DNA of 41,039 nucleotides, taken from the NCBI GenBank assembly GCA_017435965.1, contig JAFSEA010000050.1:1-41039 (forward strand). Direction: 5' to 3'. Below the pieces are notes generated by a model that saw only the letters and a list, made by a program, of their open reading frames with translations, was not told the DNA's origin and searched no databases. The position numbers and the translations under genes are program-made. The DNA comes from Oscillospiraceae bacterium. GTDB taxonomy: Bacteria > Bacillota > Clostridia > Oscillospirales > JAAYXM01. Shown in pieces: positions 14,856-23,424 of the stretch (positions are counted from its first letter, which is position 1; every line of letters starts with the position of its first letter).

Positions 14856-15683
14856 TTAAATAACGGTACAGTCGGCGGTAAGCTCGTATTTCTTTGACAT
14901 TTTTTTTGCATATTCCCGAGGGGTGAGCTTAATTCGTCTTTTGAAAGCATAACTGAAGTAACTTTGGGAGGCGAATCCACAGGAATATGCAATTTCCGTA
15001 AGGGTGCAGGAAGTTGAGATGAGCATATTTACAGCTTTTTTTATGCGTTGTTCCTCAACAAAAGCACGCAGCGTTTTTCCCGTGGAGGCTTTAAAGCATT
15101 TGTGGAAATGAATGGGACTGAAACCTGCAAGCTTTGAAATAGATTCCAAAGATAAGTCTGATGTCAGATTTTCTTTTATGAATTTGATGGTGTCTTCCAC
15201 GACCTTATGATTGTTTCTTTTTGCGTTGTGCAGTAGCTTTGTTTTTTCTGAATCACCATAAAGGGTGTAAATCAATTCAAGCAAAGTACTTTGAAGCATT
15301 ATTTCATCGGATTCAATGCCGCTTTCAAAAAGCTTCTCCATTGTTTTGAAAAGTCCGGTGTATATTTCTGTCTTTTCGGTTTTGATGAAATCGGGGAGTG
15401 TTGTAAGCATATCAAAAAGCACCCCCTCCGTTACTATCATATGGATATAGCGACACTTGAACGGAAGCTTTGTGTGTCGGAGTTGACCCGGTTTTACACA
15501 TATAATGGTATTTGTACGTATCGGTGCTTCATCGGTGTTGATGTAGGAAACGCCACCATCTTCCAACGGTATTTCTATTTCAAACATTGTTGTCTTGCGC
15601 TTTTTTGAAACAGTCACATTTTTTTGAGAGATATCCGTATTATAAATTCCGATGGCGACGATTTCGGGAAGAATAATTTTCAT
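14856..15683 (-). CDS. AraC-family transcriptional regulator
   Basis: A 275-residue regulator with an N-terminal cupin-like ligand-binding half (PGQLRHTKLPFKCRYIHM) and a C-terminal double helix-turn-helix: DLSLESISKLAGFSPIHFHK and then TLTEIAYSCGFASQSYFSYAFKRR with LTPREYAKK. The ATG at 15683 has GAGG 9 nt upstream. It is transcribed divergently from the sugar-acid gene set starting at 15795, and its -35 box overlaps the ribosome site of that set, so it is the likely local activator. Effector unknown. Confidence 0.9.
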   Translation of the reverse strand: MKIILPEIVAIGIYNTDISQKNVTVSKKRKTTMFEIEIPLEDGGVSYINTDEAPIRTNTIICVKPGQLRHTKLPFKCRYIHMIVTEGVLFDMLTTLPDFIKTEKTEIYTGLFKTMEKLFESGIESDEIMLQSTLLELIYTLYGDSEKTKLLHNAKRNNHKVVEDTIKFIKENLTSDLSLESISKLAGFSPIHFHKCFKASTGKTLRAFVEEQRIKKAVNMLISTSCTLTEIAYSCGFASQSYFSYAFKRRIKLTPREYAKKMSKKYELTADCTVI

Positions 15684-15751
15684 TTTAAAAACCTCGATGA
15701 TAAAATTTCTAATAAAAATCACAAGAATATTGTATTATTCCGATAATAAAT

Positions 15752-15781
15752 ATTATAAAATTGATTTATATTATTTGTCAA
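15752..15781 (-). promoter_or_regulatory. Consensus promoter of the AraC gene
   Basis: On the - strand a perfect TTGACA (15776-15781), 18-bp spacer and TATAAT (15752-15757). It lies in the very AT-rich divergent intergenic region; no equally good promoter was seen for the + strand genes, consistent with activator dependence. Confidence 0.8.
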
Positions 15782-15794
15782 GGGGGAGATATAA

Positions 15795-16472
15795 GTGCAG
15801 ATTATATGGCTTGGACAAGGTGGGCTTGTCTTTAAAAATGATAACGCTGTAATAATGGTTGACCCGTATTTTTCAGACAGCGTAGGAAAAACAGATGCTT
15901 CAAAACATAGACGTTCGGAGGTTCCGGGGAATCTGCTTGATGTAAGACCTGATGTTTTGATATTTACTCATAATCATCTTGATCATTATGACCCTGAAAC
16001 GATAAAAGATTTGATTGGAAAAGACACAGAAATACTTGTGCTTGCACCATACTCCGTTTTTGATGATGTGAGAAAATACGGGGGAAAAAACAACTATGTT
16101 ATGTTCAGAGCGGGCACGGTGTGGTCGGAGAACGGAATAAGCTTCAAAGCCGTAAAGGCTGAGCATAGTGATATACACGCTATCGGTGTAATTATAAACG
16201 ATGGAGATAAAAAGTATTACATAACCGGTGATACGCTCTATAATGAAAACATATTTTCAGAAATCCCCGATGATATTCATGCGCTGTTTCTTCCGATAAA
16301 CGGAGTGGGAAACAATATGAACTTTACAGATGCAAGGAGGTTTTGTGAGAGGGTAAATCCTGATGTTGCAATTCCCATCCATTGCGGACTTTTTGATGAC
16401 ATTGATATGAATGAGTTTTCCTATGAGAAAAAAATAATACCGGAAATTTATAAGGAGATTGAGATTATATGA
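15795..16472 (+). CDS. Metallo-beta-lactamase-fold hydrolase (UlaG-like)
   Basis: A 225-residue MBL-fold enzyme starting at GTG, 8 nt after AGGGGGA. Metal motif THNHLDH gives H59, H61, D63 and H64; further ligands are in AEHSDIHAIG, ITGDTLY and PIHCGLF. This compact form without insertions resembles the UlaG/lactonase-like branch (for example ascorbate-6-phosphate lactonase relatives), so opening of a sugar lactone is plausible. The stop overlaps the next start by 4 nt (ATGA), tying it to the sugar-acid dehydratase; a lactonase ahead of a dehydratase makes a coherent pathway (inference). Confidence 0.87.
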   Translation: MQIIWLGQGGLVFKNDNAVIMVDPYFSDSVGKTDASKHRRSEVPGNLLDVRPDVLIFTHNHLDHYDPETIKDLIGKDTEILVLAPYSVFDDVRKYGGKNNYVMFRAGTVWSENGISFKAVKAEHSDIHAIGVIINDGDKKYYITGDTLYNENIFSEIPDDIHALFLPINGVGNNMNFTDARRFCERVNPDVAIPIHCGLFDDIDMNEFSYEKKIIPEIYKEIEII

Positions 16473-17629
16473 AGATAGTTGATATTAAAATATTTGTTGT
16501 AGATTGTTTTCGCACAAACTGGGTGTTTGTAAAGGTTTACACGGACGAAGGGATAAACGGCGTTGGGGAGGCGACTCTTGAATATAAGGAAAAAGCACTT
16601 CTCGGTGCGATTGAGCATATAAAAGAATACCTTGTAGGTAAAAATCCCTTTGAAATTGAAAAGCATTGGCACGCCATATATCGTGATGCATACTGGCGTG
16701 GCGGAGCCGTGCTTATGTCAGGGCTTTCCGCTGTAGAAATGGCGTTGTGGGATATTCTCGGAAAAAGCCTCGGTGTGCCTGTTTATCAGCTTCTCGGCGG
16801 TAAGGTAAATGACAAGGTGAGAATATATGTAAATGGTTGGTTCGCGGGGGCAAAAGAGCCTGAGGAATTCGGTGAAAAGGCAAAACTTGCTATGGAAAGG
16901 GGAATCTCGGCACTTAAGTGGGATCCTTTCGGAAAGAGCTATCTCAATATTTCAAATGAAGACCTTGAGAAAGCCTTAAGATGCATAGCTTCTGTCCGTG
17001 AAGCCTGCGGAAATAAGGTTGACCTTCTTATTGAGGGTCACGGAAGATTCAATATTCCGACTGCTGTGAAAATTGCAAAGGAGATTGAACAGTTCAAACC
17101 TATGCTTTTTGAGGAGCCTGTTCCTCCCGATAACCTCGATGCTTTGAAAGAGGTTAAAGAAAGATCAACTGTTGCAATTTCAGCAGGTGAGAGATTGTAT
17201 ACACGCTGGGATTATCGACCGCTGTTTGATAAGATGGCGGCAGATTATATACAGCCTGATATTTCCCACGCAGGCGGAATTATGGAGCTTAAAAAAATCG
17301 CGGCAGAGGCAGAAAGCAGATATATCCCGTTTGCCCCCCATAATCCATCGGGACCTATTGCCAATGCGGCAACTCTGCAGCTTGCGGCAACGTGTCCGAA
17401 CTTTGAAATACTCGAAATAATGTATTCTGATGTCGAATGGAGACACGATGTAACAAACGAAGCTCTTGTGTATAAGGATAGCTATATGACAATTCCGTCA
17501 AAACCGGGTCTCGGTATCGAAATCAACGAGGAGGAGTGCTTGAAGCATCCTTATCAGGTACATACGCTAAGACACTACACAGGAGCACTTACCGATATCC
17601 GCCCGGCAAAAACAGAGTTTTATTTCTGA
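16469..17629 (+). CDS. Enolase-superfamily sugar-acid dehydratase (mandelate racemase/galactonate dehydratase-like)
   Basis: A 386-residue MR/MLE-type protein. The capping domain ends with GGAVLMSGLSAVEMALWDILGK. Barrel metal ligands appear as E189 in IEGHGRF, E215 or E216 in FEEPVPP and E241 in AGERLY; the general acid/base His291 is in FAPHNPSGP. The HGRF and SHAGGI blocks point to the galactonate dehydratase subgroup, which converts an aldonic acid into a 2-keto-3-deoxy acid. The first metal ligand is Glu rather than the Asp of DgoD, so the exact substrate (galactonate, gluconate, an unsaturated uronate derivative) is open. It is embedded in an operon with MBL-fold hydrolase, cupin and SDR. 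Confidence 0.88.
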   Translation: MKIVDIKIFVVDCFRTNWVFVKVYTDEGINGVGEATLEYKEKALLGAIEHIKEYLVGKNPFEIEKHWHAIYRDAYWRGGAVLMSGLSAVEMALWDILGKSLGVPVYQLLGGKVNDKVRIYVNGWFAGAKEPEEFGEKAKLAMERGISALKWDPFGKSYLNISNEDLEKALRCIASVREACGNKVDLLIEGHGRFNIPTAVKIAKEIEQFKPMLFEEPVPPDNLDALKEVKERSTVAISAGERLYTRWDYRPLFDKMAADYIQPDISHAGGIMELKKIAAEAESRYIPFAPHNPSGPIANAATLQLAATCPNFEILEIMYSDVEWRHDVTNEALVYKDSYMTIPSKPGLGIEINEEECLKHPYQVHTLRHYTGALTDIRPAKTEFYF

Positions 17630-17646
17630 TATAAGGAGTGATTAGT

Positions 17647-17997
17647 GTGATTGACACCGGAATTGAAATTCTTACATACGAAGGCGAAGGATTTTCAAAG
17701 GTTATGAGCTTTGAAGGCTGGCGCGTCGCTGTGATAAACTATTCCGAACGCTTTGAAGAAAAGAATCTGTCAATGCTGGAACGGCATCTATATACGGATG
17801 AAGTTTTCGTGTTACTTGAGGGAAGTGCAATTCTTGTTTCAGACCGTGACAGATACCAAATGAAGAAAAATACCATATACAATGTGAAGAAAGGTGTATG
17901 GCATGCAATATCTCTCGAACCTGATTCAAAGGTGCTTATTGTTGAAAATGCAGATACAGGAAAAGAAAACAGCGAATACAAAATTGCGGGGGAATAG
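17647..17997 (+). CDS. Small cupin-fold protein
   Basis: A 116-residue protein. The conserved core ERHLYTDEVFVLLEGSAILV, followed by KNTIYNVKKGVWHAISLEPDSKVLIVEN, fits the two cupin motifs (G-X-H-like ...E...G and P/G-X3-H). Start chosen at the GTG at 17647, 9 nt after AAGGAG; a GTG at 17638 touches that site. Such small cupins in sugar-acid operons are often sugar isomerases/epimerases or ureidoglycolate-lyase-like proteins; the function here is not determined. Confidence 0.75.
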   Translation: MIDTGIEILTYEGEGFSKVMSFEGWRVAVINYSERFEEKNLSMLERHLYTDEVFVLLEGSAILVSDRDRYQMKKNTIYNVKKGVWHAISLEPDSKVLIVENADTGKENSEYKIAGE

Positions 17998-18004
17998 ATA
18001 GCTT

Positions 18005-18784
18005 ATGAATTACACGCTTATAACGGGTGCCTGCGTAAATACAGGCGTTGCAATAGTCAAAAAGTTTCTTTCGGAGGGTAAAAACGTAGTATTTACGGGA
18101 AGAAATGAGAATAAAGTTCTTGAAGCTGAAAGAAAATACAAAAGTGAGTTTTGTGATGCGGATGTAATCGGATATACCATTGATTCGCTTCTTGACAGGA
18201 AAACAGTTGATGAGAAAGCGATTGAAGAACTGTTCGATTTTCTTGATGAAAAAGATATTTTTATAGATACGCTTGTTCTCAATGCTGCGGATCAGGGGCT
18301 TGATGTTGTTCCTCTCGAAAGTCCTATTGAAGATTTTATGAGGGTAATCAACACCAATATGGTATGGAACTATTGCATCTCGGAATACGCTGTAAAGCGT
18401 ATGAGAGAAAACGGCGGCGGTAACATTGTTTTTGTAAACTCCAATACTGCATATCGTGCAATTCCGGGAAGAGTAGCATATTCTGCATCCAAAAGCGGTC
18501 AGCTCGGAATGATGCGCGCAATGGCACTTGAGTTCGGAAAATATAGCATAAGGGTTAATGCCGTGCTCCCGGGTATGATAAAAACAGACCGGTGGGAGAA
18601 AAATCCCGAATTCTATGAAAATGTGCCATCACGTTTCACACCCATCGGAGATGTTGCCGTTGGCGAAGACATTGCCGATGCTGTGTGGTATTTTGCCGCA
18701 AATGCACGGAATACAACAGGTGCAGAACTTGTAGTGGATGGAGGAAACACAATCCAGCTTTATCCTGTTTGTGATAACAGGTAA
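18005..18784 (+). CDS. Short-chain dehydrogenase/reductase (SDR)
   Basis: A 259-residue classical SDR. The cofactor loop is TGACVNTGVA (7-16), the NAAD segment at 93-96 replaces the usual NNAG, Ser146 precedes the YSASK catalytic pair (Y159, K163), and a C-terminal TGAELVVDGGNTI is typical. The ribosome site is weak (GGGGGAA within the cupin stop region). It is last gene of the MBL/dehydratase/cupin set and probably oxidises or reduces a sugar or sugar acid (gluconate- or uronate-type dehydrogenases belong to this family). Confidence 0.9.
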   Translation: MNYTLITGACVNTGVAIVKKFLSEGKNVVFTGRNENKVLEAERKYKSEFCDADVIGYTIDSLLDRKTVDEKAIEELFDFLDEKDIFIDTLVLNAADQGLDVVPLESPIEDFMRVINTNMVWNYCISEYAVKRMRENGGGNIVFVNSNTAYRAIPGRVAYSASKSGQLGMMRAMALEFGKYSIRVNAVLPGMIKTDRWEKNPEFYENVPSRFTPIGDVAVGEDIADAVWYFAANARNTTGAELVVDGGNTIQLYPVCDNR

Positions 18785-18797
18785 AAGTGTTTCTTTG

Positions 18798-18827
18798 TTG
18801 ACTTGAGTTTGAGGCGTGTGCTATAAT
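18798..18827 (+). promoter_or_regulatory. Promoter of the SGNH hydrolase gene
   Basis: TTGACT (18798-18803), 18-bp spacer, TATAAT (18822-18827). The expected transcription start is near 18834, at the GAGGTG ribosome site itself, so the 5' UTR is only about 13 nt. Confidence 0.8.
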
Positions 18828-18846
18828 TCTGCATGAGGTGAGCATT

Positions 18847-19479
18847 ATGAAAAAGATACTCCTGCTTGGAGATTCAATACGGATCGGATATGATAAGCAT
18901 ATAAAAAAGTCTCTTGAGAAGGTTGCAGAAGTGTATTATCCGGAGGAAAATTGCCGATTTACAACTTATCTTATGCGGGCATTGAACGGATACAGAAAAA
19001 AACTCGGTATTACAGAGCTTGATCTTATCCATTGGAATGTGGGTCTTTGGGATAATCTCGTTATGCAGGACGGGAAAAATCTTGTTGCGATTGATACATA
19101 TGGAGAGAACATTGACAGACTTTGCGATATCTTTAAAAATGTTTTCCCGGGCGTTAAAATGATTTTTGCAACATCCACTCCGGTACAGGAAGAACTTTAC
19201 GGAGATTTTAAACGGTACAATAAGGATATAGAGGCATATAACAAAGTGGCGGTGGAAGTTGTAAAAAGTCACGGTGGTGAAATAAACGATTTATATGAAC
19301 TCCTTAAAGATACTCCGAGCTCATACCATTCCGATGCAACTCATTATTACACAAGACAAGCAACAGAACTCATAACAAATCAGGTCCTCGCCTGTATCGA
19401 AAAAGCTCTCGGAATCAAAGGAGAAATTCTTGATTTCGACTCTCTGTTTGAAGAAGAAAAAAATATTGTCGGTATATAA
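18847..19479 (+). CDS. SGNH/GDSL-family hydrolase
   Basis: A 210-residue protein with GDS (8-10) directly after the first strand, the HWNVGLWD block carrying the Asn, and a SDATHY segment near residue 160 supplying the Asp-His pair: the S-G-N-H set of the esterase/lipase superfamily. No signal peptide, so cytoplasmic. Start at ATG 18847 with GAGGTG 6 nt upstream; a GTG at 18838 overlaps that site. Likely removes acetyl or other acyl esters from imported sugars in this glycan locus (inference). It has its own promoter. An IS relic begins about 25 nt after its stop. Confidence 0.87.
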   Translation: MKKILLLGDSIRIGYDKHIKKSLEKVAEVYYPEENCRFTTYLMRALNGYRKKLGITELDLIHWNVGLWDNLVMQDGKNLVAIDTYGENIDRLCDIFKNVFPGVKMIFATSTPVQEELYGDFKRYNKDIEAYNKVAVEVVKSHGGEINDLYELLKDTPSSYHSDATHYYTRQATELITNQVLACIEKALGIKGEILDFDSLFEEEKNIVGI

Positions 19480-19504
19480 CAGAAAGAACTGTAGCAAACA
19501 AATG

Positions 19505-19701
19505 ATATGCTCCCTGTAGAGTAGACACTCGAAAAAACAAAAATTCGAGACTACACTATAGGGAGCATATTTATGATTAAAAAAGGAATATCAGCAGAAG
19601 AAAAGATAAAAATTGTGGAATTACATATCCGCGACGGAATAGGATATGGAACAATTTCAAGGAATTATGACATATATCGTCTCAAAACCCTGGCTGCATA
19701 A
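19505..19701 (+). mobile_element. Relic of an IS3-type insertion sequence (left end and start of orfA)
   Basis: A large imperfect hairpin (19505-19533 with 19544-19570; outer 15 bp almost perfect) is followed by the first codons of an IS3/IS150-type OrfA. Nothing of orfB or a right end is present before the GH20 gene at 19737. The element is thus internally deleted and inactive. Confidence 0.7.
19573..19701 (+). pseudogene. Truncated IS3-family transposase OrfA
   Basis: The 42 codons read MIKKGISAEEKIKIVELHI and then RDGIGYGTISRNYDI, the first helices of an IS3/IS150-group OrfA helix-turn-helix. The homology appears to end after this and a stop follows at 19699. The ribosome site GGGAG (19561-19565) lies in the 3' arm of the upstream hairpin. 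Confidence 0.7.
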
Positions 19702-19736
19702 AAATTTAGTGACAACTATCCTTAAATGTATGTGCG

Positions 19737-21608
19737 TTATTCCGACAAAAAGACAGTTGCAATTCTCTTGTGAAAATGAACACCGTGAGAAGGGGTTTTA
19801 TTATCTTCCGCAAGACAATAAAGTCGTTCTGTCTCAAGCTCCTCAATTGAATCAATAACGCCATTTACATAAGCTTTGAGTTTTCTTATGGCGGTTTCTA
19901 TGCGTGCTTTTGTTCCGCCTGTGCGAAGGTCGTATACATCAAAACCGAAGGCTTTGTTTTCGGAGTGCCAGAGTGTTTCAAATTTAGAGCACATATCGTG
20001 ATAGTCAATGAGCAAAGTTTCAAGCTCGGATATAAGTTCTTTAAGGATGAAAATGTCGTGTTTGTCATAAGCTTGTTTGATTTCAATTCCAATCTCCGCT
20101 TTTTCATAAAGCACCTTCGTGAGGCTCAAGTAATAGTCAAATAAATTTTCAAGCCCCGGCTCGGAAATATGCTTTAGTTTCTCGTGTTTTTTCTTATAGT
20201 ATTCTTTGAGTTCCAGCCCTTCAAAGTTTTTATCAAATATGCCGCAAAGTATATCCTGATAGACAATTTCACGTGAAACGGCAGACAAATTCCCGGGAAT
20301 AGTGGGGATGTTGTCAATTTCAAGAGCAAGGAAATTCTCGAGATTATGCCCCATACATAGCCTGAATTGCTTTTTTAAGTGTTCTGTGTCCACTTTTTCG
20401 TAGTAATTGTATTCCGCAAAGAGCTGTATACCTCCGAGCATAGTGAGAATGTTGACTTCGGCACCATCATCACCCCACATAGTTGTTATTATGCTGTCGA
20501 TGTTCTTTTCATGGCATACATCGAGGGCGGTAAGGGTTGTGTCGAAGGTTTTTGTATACCCGGGACCCATTCCGAGCCATGTCCAGGCACCACCGACAAA
20601 TATAGTGTTTCTCTGCATTCGGAAATGCTCGTCTATCATAAAACGATACATTTTTTTATCGGTATTGTAATAGTCCCAATAAGCAAGTGTTATATCCTCG
20701 GGGATTTTTTTGTGTAAATCTCCGGGGATTTTTGCGTCTAGGTCATAATACCAGCCTTTCTCGGAACCCAGTCGGAAGAACATATCACTCCACATAATGG
20801 GTGCAAGGTCATTCTTTTTTGATATTTCGCAAACATGGGTGAGGTGTCTTGATAAAAGGTCGAATCTGTTGCTGTCACCGTGAAGGTCGTAATATTTTCC
20901 GCGCCCCACGAAGTGAGCTTCGTCCATACCGATAAGTATCTTGTTTGATGAATATGAGGCTTTGACAGCTTTAAACATTGCCTCAATGAACTTGTAAGTC
21001 TCTTCTTCATCAATGAGAAGAACATCCTCGTCATCACGCATATTTTCAGCATAACTCCAACGCAGAGTATTCCTCAGATGTGCAAGTGTCTGAATACAGG
21101 GAATCATTTCTATTCCGAGTGCCTGTGCCGCTTTGTCCATCTCCTGTATTTCTGCTGTGGTATACCGTCCGCGCATATATCCGAAATACGGATACTCTTC
21201 GATTTCGTATGTATCTTCTGTATAAAGCATAAGCGTATTCATACCTGCCGATGCCATTTTGCCCATAATTTTAATAACCGTTTCGACTTTCAAAACTGCA
21301 TTCCGAGAGCAATCGAGCATTGCGCCACACATTTTCATTTTCGGAGTTTCAACTTTGTGGATATCGGTTACACCATCTTCCAACATACCTACGAGCATTG
21401 AAACTGCGCGGAAAAAATCATTTTTCTCAGCCCAGGAAATCACATATTCTCCATCTTTTCCATCAATTGAAAGTCCGGTTGATATTCTTTTGGTAGTAAT
21501 TTTTATGCCATCGGATTCACCGAATTTAAAACCACGTGTTTTGGCAACTATTGAAAGTCCGTCCAAAAGCCCCTCTGTTTCTTCTCTCTTAAAACATAGT
21601 GAAATCAT
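19737..21608 (-). CDS. GH20-family beta-N-acetylhexosaminidase-like glycoside hydrolase
   Basis: A 623-residue glycosidase without a signal peptide. Residues 90-430 form the barrel: the MKMCGAMLDCSRNAVLK entry strand, MNTLMLYTEDTYEIEEYPYFG, the Q-T-L-A-H-L block near 173-178, and the catalytic Asp-Glu pair D229-E230 in LIGMDEAH, the GH20 hallmark (substrate-assisted acetamido mechanism). A short N-terminal alpha/beta domain precedes it and a helical domain follows. It would release terminal GlcNAc/GalNAc from imported oligosaccharides. It follows the AraC gene by 5 nt, so the two are one operon. The 3' end borders the IS relic. Confidence 0.87.
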   Translation of the reverse strand: MISLCFKREETEGLLDGLSIVAKTRGFKFGESDGIKITTKRISTGLSIDGKDGEYVISWAEKNDFFRAVSMLVGMLEDGVTDIHKVETPKMKMCGAMLDCSRNAVLKVETVIKIMGKMASAGMNTLMLYTEDTYEIEEYPYFGYMRGRYTTAEIQEMDKAAQALGIEMIPCIQTLAHLRNTLRWSYAENMRDDEDVLLIDEEETYKFIEAMFKAVKASYSSNKILIGMDEAHFVGRGKYYDLHGDSNRFDLLSRHLTHVCEISKKNDLAPIMWSDMFFRLGSEKGWYYDLDAKIPGDLHKKIPEDITLAYWDYYNTDKKMYRFMIDEHFRMQRNTIFVGGAWTWLGMGPGYTKTFDTTLTALDVCHEKNIDSIITTMWGDDGAEVNILTMLGGIQLFAEYNYYEKVDTEHLKKQFRLCMGHNLENFLALEIDNIPTIPGNLSAVSREIVYQDILCGIFDKNFEGLELKEYYKKKHEKLKHISEPGLENLFDYYLSLTKVLYEKAEIGIEIKQAYDKHDIFILKELISELETLLIDYHDMCSKFETLWHSENKAFGFDVYDLRTGGTKARIETAIRKLKAYVNGVIDSIEELETERLYCLAEDNKTPSHGVHFHKRIATVFLSE

Positions 21609-21613
21609 TGCGT

Positions 21614-22423
21614 TTAAATCCTTTCTTTGTTTTGATATTTGAGGAATTCCGTCGGTGACATTCCCGTATGTTTTTTAAATACCCTTGAAAAATAATACGG
21701 GTTACAGAATCCGACTTCAATTGCTGTTTGTGAAGCAGAAACAAGTCCGCTTCGTAAAAGTTCTTTTGCACGCTCAACTTTCTTTGTGTTGATGTAATCA
21801 ATGGGGGATTGACCGAAGTGTTGCCTGAATATCGTGCGAAAATATGCCTCTCCGATACCGCACATGGAAGCAAGCTTTTTAATTTTCATATCACGCTCAA
21901 AGTAGTTTTCCTGAATATAGACAATTGCGGGTTTGAGAATATTTACCTTTTTTGAAGGAATGTATTCACGATCGGAGCCGGAAAGCAACAATGCGAGTAT
22001 TTCGTAAAAATCACGCAGATTTTTTATCTGATAAAGATGAGGCTTGTGCAGAAGCCTGTTTTCGATTTTGGCAAATAATGCGATTATTTTACTGTTGTCG
22101 GAAACTTCAAAGGGGAAAAGTGTATTTGCCTCGGATAATGCCTGAAACTCTATAATCAGACACTCTCCCTGACGGAGACAGGAACGGCTGTAGGTAGAGC
22201 TGCGTGGAAGAATGATAATGTGATTTTTGTCTATTGTGTATGAACCGGAAGGCGTCTCGTATTGAGTACAGCCTTCCGCTTTGATAACTAATGCCCATGT
22301 TCTTCTTGAGTCATTGACAAGTCTGTTTTTTGAAACCGAGCCTTCTCCGTTTATACGTATTGCTGAATATATATCAGTGATCTTAATGTTTGTCAAAGTA
22401 TCGTTTTTTATATCCATCAGCAT
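21614..22423 (-). CDS. AraC-family transcriptional regulator
   Basis: A 269-residue protein: N-terminal cupin-type sensing domain (SGSYTIDKNHIIILPRSSTY) and C-terminal AraC DNA-binding domain (MKIKKLASMCGIGEAYFRTI and ASQTAIEVGFCNPYYFSRVF, then TGMSPTEFLKY). The ATG at 22423 has GGAGGTG 6 nt upstream; an upstream ATG at 22450 has no ribosome site. It leads the GH20 operon and is divergent from the operon containing the giant lyase, so it probably controls both. Confidence 0.9.
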   Translation of the reverse strand: MLMDIKNDTLTNIKITDIYSAIRINGEGSVSKNRLVNDSRRTWALVIKAEGCTQYETPSGSYTIDKNHIIILPRSSTYSRSCLRQGECLIIEFQALSEANTLFPFEVSDNSKIIALFAKIENRLLHKPHLYQIKNLRDFYEILALLLSGSDREYIPSKKVNILKPAIVYIQENYFERDMKIKKLASMCGIGEAYFRTIFRQHFGQSPIDYINTKKVERAKELLRSGLVSASQTAIEVGFCNPYYFSRVFKKHTGMSPTEFLKYQNKERI

Positions 22424-22475
22424 TTCACACCTCCGTTTTGTTTTATACATAATTGCGAAAAAAACGCTTTATTTC

Positions 22476-22504
22476 AGTATAAGGAATTTAAATTTGAAAA
22501 TCAA
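22476..22504 (-). promoter_or_regulatory. Promoter of the AraC-GH20 operon
   Basis: On the - strand TTGATT (22499-22504), 17-bp spacer, TATACT (22476-22481), continuing GAAA. Confidence 0.78.
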
Positions 22505-22555
22505 GACGGGCATTAAAAAAACTGTAGCGAATAAGACAAATCCACGAATTGGACA

Positions 22556-22584
22556 TTTACATTGAAACTTGAAGTGTCTATACT
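22556..22584 (+). promoter_or_regulatory. Promoter of the phosphatase-lyase-lipoprotein operon
   Basis: TTTACA (22556-22561), 17-bp spacer, TATACT (22579-22584), continuing GAAA, the mirror image of the - strand promoter about 100 bp away. Confidence 0.75.
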
Positions 22585-22635
22585 GAAATTAACAGTTGAT
22601 TACACTTTCTTAATATTTGTTTTATGGAGGCCGCA

Positions 22636-23400
22636 ATGAGGCTTAGAGTTATGACCTATAACATATGGGGCGGACAAAACTATGAAGAATACCTTCGTGG
22701 AGTTCCGGCGGAAGCGTGCAGCAGAGATGTTTCTCGTGTTGCAACGGTGATAAAAGAAAGCTCTGCAGACATTGTATCTCTCAATGAAATTTTCAACTGC
22801 GAGGCTTATGGCAATCAGGTTGAGCAGATTGCACGTCTTGCAGGATTTGAATATTATCATTTTGCTCCTGCACTTTTAAGAACCTATGTGGGAGGTTATT
22901 ACGGCAATGCAATTCTATCGAAATATCCGATCGTGAAAATGTCGGAGAAAAAAATCCCTGCAGAAGAAGGTGTAAGACTTTCTGAGCAACGTGGTGTTTT
23001 TTGTGCGACGATTGATTGTAACGGGAAACTGATTGATGTGATTATAAGTCATTTCGGTCTTGTACCTGAGGAAAAGGTCAGAGCTGTTGATGCAGTTTTG
23101 GATTTCAAAAGCAATTCCGATAACAAATGCATATTTATGGGGGATACAAACAGCGTTCGTGAGTCTGAACACATAGAAAAGCTATGCAAAGCTTTTTACA
23201 TAACAAATAACGCAACAGGCGAAATTACAACATGGCCGGTTGAATATGTGCCACCGGAACGTCAGACCTTTTCGTCTCCGCTCTGGAATCGCCAGATAGA
23301 TTTTATTTTAGCCGGCGATGAAATAAGTGTAAACAAAACCGAAGCGATTCATTCTCTTGCTTCAGATCATAAAGCCCTTTTTTCAGATATTGAAATTTAA
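22636..23400 (+). CDS. Endonuclease/exonuclease/phosphatase (EEP) superfamily protein
   Basis: A 254-residue EEP-fold metal-dependent phosphodiesterase/phosphatase. Motifs in order: MTYNIWGG with Asn, IVSLNEIF with the metal-binding Glu, VIISHFGL with His, FMGDTNSV (Asp/Asn) and the C-terminal SDHKALF. No signal peptide. Start at ATG 22636, 5 nt after GGAGG; the earlier ATG at 22624 precedes that site. It is the first gene of the operon that continues into the giant lyase (24 nt gap). In a glycan locus it may hydrolyse a phosphodiester or sugar phosphate; the substrate cannot be told. Confidence 0.87.
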   Translation: MRLRVMTYNIWGGQNYEEYLRGVPAEACSRDVSRVATVIKESSADIVSLNEIFNCEAYGNQVEQIARLAGFEYYHFAPALLRTYVGGYYGNAILSKYPIVKMSEKKIPAEEGVRLSEQRGVFCATIDCNGKLIDVIISHFGLVPEEKVRAVDAVLDFKSNSDNKCIFMGDTNSVRESEHIEKLCKAFYITNNATGEITTWPVEYVPPERQTFSSPLWNRQIDFILAGDEISVNKTEAIHSLASDHKALFSDIEI

Positions 23401-23424
23401 TTTAAATTATGAGGAGGATTTACG

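Noticed and set aside
19487-19500. ACTGTAGCAAAC-like words at 19491, 22521 and 40188 as a possible dispersed repeat
   Set aside because: The match is only about 9-12 nt and flanks do not align; chance is adequate.
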